From: an uncultured bacterium
Lineage (GTDB): Bacteria; Planctomycetota; Phycisphaerae; Phycisphaerales; SM1A02
DNA: 5,810 nt
Direction: 5' to 3'
Assembly (NCBI GenBank): GCA_903867275.1
Contig: CAIPQY010000086.1
Coordinates: 1 to 5,810 of the forward strand
In this document: positions 1 to 5,810 of the stretch, piece after piece
How positions within the stretch are numbered: the first letter of the stretch is position 1
How the letters are laid out: each line of letters begins with the position of its first letter
The notes under the pieces: model-generated
What the model saw: only the letters and a program-made list of their open reading frames with translations
The model's database searches: none
What the model was told of the DNA's origin: nothing
Position numbers and translations under genes: made by a program

Positions 1-471
1 AAGCACTGCAGCATCGAGATCGGACGCGTGAGCGGCCCCGGTGGACAGAACCGCAATCGTCGCGACACGGCGGTGTGGATCCAGCACACGCCCACGGGCT
101 TCGATGCCTCGGGCACCGAGCGTCGCAGCCAGGCACAGAACCGCAGCCAGGCGCTGCGACGCCTGCGACGCAAGCTTGCCGTGCGACTGCGCGTGCTGGT
201 GAACCGCGACCGACCGGTCATTTCCGAACTGTGGCGCTCGCGCCGACAGGGCGACAAGTTGAGCGTGAACCCCGAGCACGACGACTATCCCGCCCTGCTC
301 GCAGAGGCGCTGGACCTGATCGTGTCGCGCCGCTTCGACATCGCCGGTGCCGCGGGCATTCTGGGCGTGACCATGAGCCAGCTCAGTCGCCTGATCCGTC
401 ACGACAAGGCGGCATTCGCCGCGGTGAACGAGGGTCGCGTGCAGGTGGGTCTGGCGCCGCTGCGTTCATGA
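1..471 (+). CDS. Peptide chain release factor-like protein with GGQ domain and C-terminal HTH-like extension (5' end outside window)
   Basis: The reading frame is open to base 1, so the gene starts upstream. A GTG at 28 lies inside the conserved domain and is not the start. The 156 visible residues begin just before the class I release-factor core. SGPGGQNRN sits at visible residues 11-19, with the catalytic GGQ at bases 40-48. It is followed by the family-typical HTPTGF and ERRSQAQNR segments and an Arg-rich helix. The GGQ loop enters the ribosomal peptidyl-transferase centre and hydrolyses peptidyl-tRNA. No stop-codon-recognition domain is visible after the GGQ domain, as in ArfB/YaeJ-like rescue factors, but the missing N-terminus could hold more. 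Instead of the usual basic tail there is an acidic-to-helical stretch (EHDDYPALLAEALD) and then a Fis-like helix-turn-helix pattern (about visible residues 112-133). I infer ribosome rescue or specialised termination. The GGQ domain is certain; the exact role is not. The amidohydrolase gene follows after 49 bases. Confidence 0.88.
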   Translation, partial: KHCSIEIGRVSGPGGQNRNRRDTAVWIQHTPTGFDASGTERRSQAQNRSQALRRLRRKLAVRLRVLVNRDRPVISELWRSRRQGDKLSVNPEHDDYPALLAEALDLIVSRRFDIAGAAGILGVTMSQLSRLIRHDKAAFAAVNEGRVQVGLAPLRS

Positions 472-508
472 TTCCAGCGTTGCGCGGCTTCCGTCCATTC
501 GGCCCGGC

Positions 509-514
509 TACCCT
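509..514 (+). promoter_or_regulatory. Possible -10 element (TACCCT) of a leaderless promoter for the amidohydrolase gene
   Basis: TACCCT fits the loose TANNNT pattern and ends six bases before the ATG at 521. That is the spacing expected if transcription starts at or next to the start codon. No Shine-Dalgarno sequence is visible in the 49-base gap after the upstream stop, which is the main reason to consider it. No good -35 element is seen at the usual 16-18 base distance. The pattern is short and could be chance. Confidence 0.2.
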
Positions 515-520
515 GTTCCC

Positions 521-1723
521 ATGCATGACACGAAGCGCATCCGCAGCCTGATCACCGAGGAAGTGGATTCGCTCATCGCCTTCCGCCGCGAACTGCATCA
601 ACATCCGGAGATCGGCTACCAGGAACACGAGACCGCCAGGCGCATCCAGCGCGAACTGGCCGCCATCGGCGTGCAGCATGTCGGCGGTCTGGCCGGCGGC
701 ACCGGCACCATCGCGCACATCCCCGGCGGCAAGCCCGGTGCCAAGGCGATCGGCCTTCGCGCCGACATCGACGCGCTGCCCATGCACGAACATGGCGAAC
801 GCGCATGGAAGAGCCGCGTGCAGGGCTGCGCCCACGCGTGCGGCCACGACGGGCATACCACCATCGTGCTGGGAGCGGCGCGCGTGCTGCAAACGCTCTC
901 GAAGGAACATGCGCTTCCCAATCCCGTCACGCTGCTGTTCCAGCCCGCCGAAGAAGGCGGCAACGGCGCCGACCGCATGGTGAAGGAAGGCTGCCTTGAT
1001 GGACGCGTGCTCGGCCCCGCGATCGAGCAGATGTATGGACTGCATGGCTGGCCAACCTTCCCGCTGGGCGTGGTGGCCTCACGAACGGGTCCCATGCTCG
1101 CCGCAGCCGACGCCTTCGAGATCACCGTGCACGGCGCAGGTGGTCACGCGGCGTGGCCGCACCTTGCGAAGGATCCCATCCTGACTGGCTGCGCCATCGT
1201 GGAGGCACTGCAATCGATCGTGTCGCGCGATGTGGCACCGCTCGATGCCGCCGTGGTCACGGTGGCGGCCATGCATGCAGGCGAGGCGTTCAACGTGATT
1301 CCGGACATGGCCCTGCTGCGCGGCACCACGCGAAGCTTCCGCCAACCCGTGCAGGACATGCTGCATCGGCGCATCCGTGAGTGCGCCGAACACACCGCGC
1401 GCGCCCGTGGCCTGCGCGCCGATGTGCGGTTCTTCGCCAACACGCCCGTCACGGTCAACGAGCCGCAGGCCGTGCAGCGCTTCGAACGCGTGGCCACCGC
1501 CGCGCTCGGTGCCGACCGCGTGCGCGACTTCGGCGACCCGGTGATGGGCGCCGAGGATTTCTCCTTCTACGGTGCCGCTGCCCGCTCCTGCTTCTTCGTG
1601 CTTGGGCTCGATGAACCGAGCCGACGCTGCCCCCCGCTGCACGACCCCAGTTTCGACTTCCACGACAGCGCCATCGCGACCGGCGTGGAGGCGATGGTGC
1701 ATCTGGCGCTGGCCCAGGCCTGA
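521..1723 (+). CDS. M20D family metallo-amidohydrolase (N-acyl-amino-acid / hippurate hydrolase type)
   Basis: This 400-residue protein is complete and of normal length for peptidase family M20 subfamily D, which hydrolyses N-acyl amino acids and related amides with a two-metal centre. Family landmarks run in order: RRELHQHPEIGYQE (22-35), LRADIDALP (79-87), HACGHDGHT (105-113), QPAEEGGNGA (141-150), GLHGWP (173-178), the dimerisation-domain GGHAAWPH (207-214), GAEDFSFY (343-350) and LHDPSFDFHD (373-382). By comparison with the plant ILL2 enzyme, the metal ligands are Cys107, His109, Glu145, His175 and His374, with Glu144 as general base; all are present. There is no signal peptide or membrane segment, so it should be cytoplasmic. 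The ATG at 521 is chosen because conserved sequence starts soon after it, although no ribosome binding site precedes it. The substrate cannot be read from the sequence; hippurate, N-acetyl amino acids or acyl conjugates are all possible. Confidence 0.93.
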   Translation: MHDTKRIRSLITEEVDSLIAFRRELHQHPEIGYQEHETARRIQRELAAIGVQHVGGLAGGTGTIAHIPGGKPGAKAIGLRADIDALPMHEHGERAWKSRVQGCAHACGHDGHTTIVLGAARVLQTLSKEHALPNPVTLLFQPAEEGGNGADRMVKEGCLDGRVLGPAIEQMYGLHGWPTFPLGVVASRTGPMLAAADAFEITVHGAGGHAAWPHLAKDPILTGCAIVEALQSIVSRDVAPLDAAVVTVAAMHAGEAFNVIPDMALLRGTTRSFRQPVQDMLHRRIRECAEHTARARGLRADVRFFANTPVTVNEPQAVQRFERVATAALGADRVRDFGDPVMGAEDFSFYGAAARSCFFVLGLDEPSRRCPPLHDPSFDFHDSAIATGVEAMVHLALAQA

Positions 1724-1801
1724 CGCGGCGTCATGATGGCCGGCTGAGTGATCTGGACGGCATGCGCAGCGTGGATGCATGCGACATGTCGACCTGCCGC
1801 C
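1724..1801. other. Convergent intergenic gap with short palindromes and no clear terminator
   Basis: This gap separates the 3' ends of the amidohydrolase gene and the oppositely oriented AP/TPR gene. It and its left border contain TGACGCGGCGTCA (1721-1733, starting in the TGA stop), two copies of the self-complementary GCATGC (1760-1765 and 1777-1782) that could pair across an 11-base loop, and the 10-base palindrome CGACATGTCG (1782-1791). None has a T-run on either strand, so intrinsic termination is not supported. No small ORF or promoter is evident. Confidence 0.4.
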
Positions 1802-3613
1802 CTATTGAACCTTGCGCCGCGCTTGGAGCCGCTGCTCGGCCATCGTGGCGGCCTGCATGAAGCCCTCTGCGGCGCCATGACGACCGAGTTGGCGAAGGTG
1901 CACCGCAGCCAGTCGACGGTAGGCCGCCGGGAAGTCGGGCCGCTGTCGGACCGCCTCCAACAGCGCCTGAACCGCTTCATCGGGCCGACCGGCCGCCGCG
2001 AGCGCCGTGCCGCGCAGGAAGTGCATCTCTGGATCCATGAATCGGATCACGATCGCCCGCTGCGCCGCCTCGGCGGCTTCGTCAAACCGCGACGCCTGAT
2101 GATGGCATCGTGAAAGCATGGCATGCGCCACATGCAGGCCGTGATCCAGTTCGATGGCACGGCGGCATGCCGCGGTCGCCTCGGGCTCCCGGTTCAGATG
2201 CAGCAGAACCTCCGCCAAGTCGACCAGCAGTTCCGGCTGCTCGCCATGACGCCCGAATGCCTCGCGCAGGCGCTGGTGCGCACCCTCCGGCCGACCCTCG
2301 TGCAGGCGCAGCGCCGCCTCCAGCGAGTCGAGACGGGCGGATGCCGTCGGCTCGAGCGCATGCCACCGATCGATCTGGCGCCGGGCTTCGGGAATTCGGC
2401 GTTCGGCAACGAGACATCGCACGCGAAGATCCAGTGCGTCGATCCCGGGCTCGCCATCCGCCACCTCCAGAGCCTCATGCGCTTGACGCCAGCAGCCCTG
2501 CAGCATCAAGGAGCGGGCCAGATTGCAGGCGCGTTCGTGCAACACCACGCGCGCCTCGGCTGACGCGCCGGGCGGCGAAGCGCACGCGACCACCGTGTCC
2601 GCCGGAGCGTCCGTGGCTGATCCGACCGTCGAGAGAGCGGGCACGTCGGGCGAATCCGACTCGAATGCGCCCGCGATCGGTGCGGCATCCATGCCGCTGG
2701 TCTCCAGACCCATGGCACGCATCAGCGTCGCGCAGGCGGCCGGAACCATGCCGCCGTGCAGCATCGCGTCGCGACGGATGCCCGGACCGGCCACCACGAT
2801 CAGTCCCGGCCGCATCGCGCGCGGCACCTCTGCGCCCGGCGGCGATCGCAGCGCTTCAGGGTCCAGACCGGACTCGCTGGCGAGCATCACGATGCGGTCA
2901 CTGCCGGAGGCATCGATCAGCGTTCGGAGAATCTCATCGTGCACTCTCCATGCCTCGAGGAACACGTTCGCGAACAGTCGCGCGCGCTCTGGCAGCACCC
3001 AATCCGGCGCCGGGGGGTCGAATCGAGCGAACTCGCGCGCGAGCACGCCGAGCCCGCGGAAGCGCACCGCCACCAATGCGCATTCGCGCAGAGCCCGTCG
3101 CGCCTGCTCCGCCGAATGGATCGAGTCCGCGATCGCTGACCGCAACCGTTCCATCAACGCTGCGTGGCACGCATCCGCCTGCGACGGATCCGACACCATC
3201 CTTCGAATCACCGTCTCGATGCCCAATGTCGACGCAGGATGCGGCGGATCATCCAGCGCCTCCCGATTCCAGCCGATCACTTCCACCGATCGACCGGTCG
3301 ACTGAACCGCATCCCAGATCGCCGGAACGCGCCGAGCGTCGAGCGACGCCTCGCGCACGTCGCCACGCGCATCGATCTCCTGCGCGTGCAGGATGCCATG
3401 CCGATGGGCCCAGCAACCCGTGATCAGGCATGCCCATGAGGCGATGGGCGCGGGTGGCGGTGCCGGCACCAGAGGGCCGCTCGCTCCGGAGTCGATCAGA
3501 CGCGACAGCGTTGGCAGAAGGCCCGCATCGACCATGGGCCACAACCTGGCGCGATCGGCGTGCGGCCATGCGACAAGCAGGGCGGGCCGCAACGAAGCTC
3601 CCTCGACCGTCAA
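1802..3613 (-). CDS. Catalytically degenerate alkaline-phosphatase-superfamily protein with C-terminal TPR array (predicted pseudoenzyme)
   Basis: This is a 603-residue protein, if translation starts at the TTG at 3613 that overlaps the upstream TGA. The start is chosen because AGGAG lies seven bases before it and the AP-fold homology begins at residue 10. A longer open frame to 3730 would read through the partner gene and has only low-complexity sequence. Residues 10-300 match the AP/NPP fold of the upstream partner: PTLSRLI, LITGCWAHRHGI (63-74), AREFARFDPP (192-201) and VAGPGIRRD (274-282). The catalytic positions are changed: metal Asp to Pro17, nucleophile to Pro56, Asp/His to Gly189 and Arg193, Asp-His to Glu247-Ser248, and the last His to Ala266 or Met267. 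The cap region is about 40 residues shorter. After an Ala/Pro/Ser-rich linker (about 303-357), seven 34-residue TPR units lie in register (358-595). There is no signal peptide. It probably binds or regulates the partner rather than catalysing; that role is inferred. Confidence 0.87.
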   Translation of the reverse strand: MTVEGASLRPALLVAWPHADRARLWPMVDAGLLPTLSRLIDSGASGPLVPAPPPAPIASWACLITGCWAHRHGILHAQEIDARGDVREASLDARRVPAIWDAVQSTGRSVEVIGWNREALDDPPHPASTLGIETVIRRMVSDPSQADACHAALMERLRSAIADSIHSAEQARRALRECALVAVRFRGLGVLAREFARFDPPAPDWVLPERARLFANVFLEAWRVHDEILRTLIDASGSDRIVMLASESGLDPEALRSPPGAEVPRAMRPGLIVVAGPGIRRDAMLHGGMVPAACATLMRAMGLETSGMDAAPIAGAFESDSPDVPALSTVGSATDAPADTVVACASPPGASAEARVVLHERACNLARSLMLQGCWRQAHEALEVADGEPGIDALDLRVRCLVAERRIPEARRQIDRWHALEPTASARLDSLEAALRLHEGRPEGAHQRLREAFGRHGEQPELLVDLAEVLLHLNREPEATAACRRAIELDHGLHVAHAMLSRCHHQASRFDEAAEAAQRAIVIRFMDPEMHFLRGTALAAAGRPDEAVQALLEAVRQRPDFPAAYRRLAAVHLRQLGRHGAAEGFMQAATMAEQRLQARRKVQ

Positions 3614-5604
3614 TCCACCACTCCTGCATCCGCCTCGATGCGTTGCGCCTCCTCGGACAATCCGATCGCCCGCAGCGCGGCCGCCAGCGACAGGCGTCCG
3701 TCGCGCCAGCCCGGCGCCTGCGTCACACACACGCGCAGCGCCTCTACGGCGCCCATCGCGTCACCCAGTTCCAGCAACGCGGCACCCACCGCGTGGTGCG
3801 CACGCGTGGCACCATACGCAAGCGCCGTGGCCGCCAGACCGTGCTCCAATGCCGCGCGGGGATCGCCGAGACGCAGTCGCACGACAGCCAGACCGGACAG
3901 GGCAGATGCGCTCTCGGGCTCCAGCGCCAGCGCCTCCAGAAAGTCGCGCTCCGCCTCCTTCAGCAGGCCACGCTCCAGCCGCAACTCACCCAGCCGCGCG
4001 TGCAGGCCAACGCCGCGCACGCCCGCCTTCTGCAGATCCGAGAGGCGCGCGATCGCCAGATCCGGCCGCCCCTCCGCAGCGTCGATCGAGGCGCGCAGCA
4101 GTCCCACTTGCGGCACCCGCAGACCGGACCCGATCATGCGATCGATCGCCACGCGCAGGTCGTCGAGCCGCCCCAGCGCAAGCAGGCAACTTGCCTCCAA
4201 GAGGCGCCCTGCCGGCGTCTCCTGCATCGAGGTCTCCACGCGCGCGAATGCCTCGAGCGCCTTGGAGGGCTCGCCCGCGTACGCATGCGCATGCGCCAGC
4301 TGGAACTGATTTGAGGACTCCGTCTCGCGGCGCGCCTTCGCATCATCCTCGCCGATGGGTTCGATGTATCCAAGCGCCACCAGCTGCTCCAGCGCGGCAC
4401 GACTCTCCGCCGGGTCGATCCGCATTTCAGGCGGGTGCATGCCGCACGAACCCGGAAGGGCCTCCCACGATGGGATGCGCTCCGAAATCGTCACGCCATC
4501 CAGCGCCTCGGCCAGCACACGCCCCGGCATGTCGCGCGCGGCCGGAAGCCCCAGCAGCGTGAGCACCGTTGGCGTGACGTCCAGAATGCTGCCGCCGAAC
4601 AGCCGCCCCTCCTTCCGCACGCCAGGCCCCGCCGCGGCGAACACGCCGTATGGCCGGTGCCAGTCGACGGGACCCGCTCGCCCCTCGCGCGGGTCCGGGC
4701 GCCGGTGGTCATTCCAGTAGCCGTGATCGCTCATCACGATCACCGCCGTGTCATCGCCCACCACCTGCAGCATCGCGTCCAGCATCATGTCGTGAAAGCG
4801 GTAGATGCCCGCCATGCAGTGGCGGTAGGCCTCGAAGTCATCCTGCGAAACCTGCTCCATTCGCGGCGGATGGAACTCCATGAACTCGTGCCCGAAGCGG
4901 TCGATGCCCTCGTGATAGACGGCCAGGAACTGCCAGTCGTCGCGCATGGCCAACTGCATCGACAGCGCGTGGGTGGTGGCGGTGTGCGCCAACAGGTGCT
5001 GCAGCTTGCCGACCCGATGCCCCTCGCGCTCCACCACGCGGGCCGCGTCGGGAATGAACGGCAGGATCGCGTCCGCGTCGATTTCGCCGGGGTGCACGCG
5101 GCATGCAGCAAGTTCCTCGGCCATTTCCGGGGGATGCACGCTGCCAACGGGAAGCGGCGCCAGCGGTCCATCACTCGCGCGCTCGAACCCGATCTGGTTG
5201 GACACCATCACGCCATTGATCGGCTCGGCCGGGTGCGAGGCGTACCACCCAACGACATGCGAACGAAGACCGCTCTGCGTGAGGATGTTCCACAGCGCCT
5301 TGCAGCGGCGGCTGGTGCTCGCCACCGCGCGCACGCCAGACCCATCAGGCACTGGCTCGGTGAATCCGAGCACGCCGTGGCAATCCGGGCGGCGTCCCGT
5401 GGCGATCGAGTTCCACAGGATCGGCGAGAGAATCGGCTGCGTCGTGGACAGGTTGCCCCACGTGCCGCGCTCGCGCAGCGCCGCCAGCGTTGGCATGGCT
5501 CCCGCACGCACAAGCGGGTCGATCATCTGCCAGTCGGCAGCGTCCCACCCGAGCAGCACCACGCGGCGCGGCGCGTGCGCGGAATCGATACGTGCGGTGT
5601 CCAT
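3610..5604 (-). CDS. Alkaline-phosphatase-superfamily phosphodiesterase/pyrophosphatase-like enzyme with C-terminal TPR array
   Basis: This is a 664-residue protein with two parts. Residues 14-370 form an AP-superfamily domain of the type I phosphodiesterase/nucleotide pyrophosphatase (NPP) kind. The expected two-metal active site is complete: Asp21 in GWDAADW, Ser60 as nucleophile ten residues before the Gly of SIATG, Asp235 and His239 in GIDRFGHEF, Asp293-His294 in MSDHGY, and His316 in WHRPYG. NPP enzymes have Thr at the nucleophile position; Ser also serves in this superfamily. After a linker with LGYIEP (411-416), seven 34-residue TPR units run in register (432-664, the last short), with LHARLGELRLERGLLKEAER the most typical. 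There is no signal peptide or membrane helix, so a cytoplasmic enzyme is likely, with TPRs for protein contacts. The ATG at 5604 lies just before the first beta strand and has GGAGGT upstream. The substrate is unknown: a phosphodiester, a pyrophosphate or possibly a sulfate ester. Its stop codon overlaps the start of a degenerate paralogue. Confidence 0.92.
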   Translation of the reverse strand: MDTARIDSAHAPRRVVLLGWDAADWQMIDPLVRAGAMPTLAALRERGTWGNLSTTQPILSPILWNSIATGRRPDCHGVLGFTEPVPDGSGVRAVASTSRRCKALWNILTQSGLRSHVVGWYASHPAEPINGVMVSNQIGFERASDGPLAPLPVGSVHPPEMAEELAACRVHPGEIDADAILPFIPDAARVVEREGHRVGKLQHLLAHTATTHALSMQLAMRDDWQFLAVYHEGIDRFGHEFMEFHPPRMEQVSQDDFEAYRHCMAGIYRFHDMMLDAMLQVVGDDTAVIVMSDHGYWNDHRRPDPREGRAGPVDWHRPYGVFAAAGPGVRKEGRLFGGSILDVTPTVLTLLGLPAARDMPGRVLAEALDGVTISERIPSWEALPGSCGMHPPEMRIDPAESRAALEQLVALGYIEPIGEDDAKARRETESSNQFQLAHAHAYAGEPSKALEAFARVETSMQETPAGRLLEASCLLALGRLDDLRVAIDRMIGSGLRVPQVGLLRASIDAAEGRPDLAIARLSDLQKAGVRGVGLHARLGELRLERGLLKEAERDFLEALALEPESASALSGLAVVRLRLGDPRAALEHGLAATALAYGATRAHHAVGAALLELGDAMGAVEALRVCVTQAPGWRDGRLSLAAALRAIGLSEEAQRIEADAGVVD
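3621..3625 (-). promoter_or_regulatory. Ribosome binding site AGGAG that fixes the TTG start of the downstream AP/TPR gene
   Basis: On the - strand AGGAG is followed by seven bases (TGGTGGA) and then TTG, ideal spacing for initiation at 3613. It lies inside the last codons of the upstream AP/TPR gene. The TTG shares two bases with that gene's TGA stop (TTGA), a classic arrangement for translational coupling. No in-frame ATG is nearby in the conserved part of the gene. Confidence 0.75.
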
Positions 5605-5615
5605 CGCGTCAGCCT

Positions 5616-5621
5616 ACCTCC
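5616..5621 (-). promoter_or_regulatory. Ribosome binding site GGAGGT of the active AP/TPR gene
   Basis: A strong Shine-Dalgarno match is read on the - strand, with eleven bases between its end and the ATG at 5604. The spacing is somewhat long but workable, and no other in-frame start fits better. It begins only two bases after the T-run of the terminator-like hairpin. Confidence 0.65.
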
Positions 5622-5623
5622 AC

Positions 5624-5680
5624 AAAAAGGCAGCCGCCGCGCGCCCACCGACCCGATTGGATCGATCGACGCGCGGCGGC
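5624..5680 (-). terminator. Rho-independent terminator-like hairpin after the PEP-CTERM gene
   Basis: On the - strand, an 11-base, all-G/C stem forms perfectly between 5670-5680 and 5633-5643 (GCCGCCGCGCG against CGCGCGGCGGC) with a 26-base loop. The loop can fold further through a short CGAT/ATCG pairing. Four bases after the stem comes TTTTT (5628-5624). The stem starts 18 bases after the stop at 5699, a normal terminator position. The T-run is short and the loop large, so leaky termination or read-through into the AP/TPR gene is possible. Confidence 0.6.
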
Positions 5681-5698
5681 GCGCGATGCTTGCTTGAC

Positions 5699-5810
5699 TC
5701 AGGCCTTCAACTTGCGGCGTCCGCGCAGCGAGCCAAGACCCAGCGGACCAGCTGCCAACAGCGCGAGTGTGCCCGGCGCAGGCACGGCACCCGCGGTGAT
5801 GCCCGCGTTG
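5699..5810 (-). CDS. C-terminus of a PEP-CTERM-type sorted surface/exported protein (N-terminal part outside window)
   Basis: Only the last 36 residues are in the window. They have the three-part layout of a PEP-CTERM sorting tail: a short Pro motif (VPAPG, a variant of the classic Val-Pro-Glu-Pro), a hydrophobic stretch rich in Leu, Ala and Gly (TLALLAAGPLGLGSL) and a basic end (RGRRKLKA). In this family the tail anchors the precursor in the membrane and is cleaved by an exosortase, leaving the mature protein outside the cytoplasmic membrane. The Pro-Ala-Pro-Gly form is one I associate with planctomycetes. The visible residues before the motif (NAGITAGA) say nothing about the mature domain. 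The frame stays open to the window's edge. A terminator-like hairpin lies directly after the stop. Confidence 0.82.
   Translation of the reverse strand, partial: NAGITAGAVPAPGTLALLAAGPLGLGSLRGRRKLKA

Noticed and set aside
28..30. GTG at 28 as the start of the release-factor-like gene
   Set aside because: Residues before it (CSIEIGRV) match the usual lead-in to SGPGGQ in this family, and the frame is open to the window's edge, so the start lies upstream.
383..1045. 220-codon - strand frame opposite the release-factor-like and amidohydrolase genes
   Set aside because: It crosses the ends of two well-supported genes on the other strand and shows no family motif.
1721..1733. TGACGCGGCGTCA as a terminator for the amidohydrolase gene
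   Set aside because: At most five base pairs can form around a three-base loop and no T-run follows on either strand.
1760..1791. Paired GCATGC copies and the CGACATGTCG palindrome as an operator or bidirectional terminator
   Set aside because: The arms are short, the loop is unstructured and no T-run is present. Palindromes of this size occur by chance in GC-rich DNA, and no regulator gene is nearby.
2110..3423. Long + strand open frame (437 codons) opposite the degenerate AP/TPR gene
   Set aside because: The translation is Arg/Pro/Ala-rich low-complexity sequence with no recognisable motif, as expected for an antisense frame of a GC-rich gene. The opposite strand has clear TPR and AP-fold sequence.
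3614..3730. ATG at 3730 as the start of the downstream AP/TPR gene
   Set aside because: It would overlap the upstream gene by 121 bases and add 39 Arg/Gly-rich residues without homology. The TTG at 3613 has a well-spaced AGGAG and sits right before the conserved domain.
3393..5697. Several + strand open frames (up to 420 codons) opposite the active AP/TPR gene
   Set aside because: They are antisense shadows rich in Arg, His, Pro and Ala. The - strand gene has a full catalytic motif set over the same bases.

Overview
This is a GC-rich bacterial window with compact coding. It fits a planctomycete of the Phycisphaerae type. That placement is an inference from three things: a variant PEP-CTERM tail with a Pro-Ala-Pro-Gly core at the right edge, cytoplasmic-looking alkaline-phosphatase-superfamily/TPR fusion proteins, and a GGQ-domain release-factor-like protein with an extra C-terminal helical part. 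No rRNA, tRNA, CRISPR array or insertion sequence is visible.

Layout. On the + strand, the 3' part of a peptide-chain-release-factor-like gene runs in from the left edge (1-471). An intact M20D-type amidohydrolase gene follows (521-1723). A 78-base convergent gap (1724-1801) separates these from three genes on the - strand. Reading in their own direction, these are the last 36 codons of a PEP-CTERM-type surface or exported protein (stop at 5699), a hairpin plus T-run that looks like its terminator (5624-5680), an alkaline-phosphatase-superfamily enzyme with a C-terminal TPR array (3610-5604), and a second AP-fold/TPR protein (1802-3613). The last is translationally coupled to its partner: its TTG start overlaps the partner's TGA stop by two bases.

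The most interesting point is the coupled AP/TPR pair. The upstream protein keeps the whole NPP-type active site (Asp21, Ser60, Asp235, His239, Asp293, His294, His316). The downstream protein aligns with it at short range but has replaced the nucleophile and every metal ligand, while keeping the surrounding fold motifs and a matching array of seven 34-residue TPR units. This looks like an enzyme/pseudoenzyme pair made in stoichiometric coupling, perhaps as a complex. Nothing in the window identifies the substrate. The release-factor-like gene and the amidohydrolase show no evident functional link to the pair.
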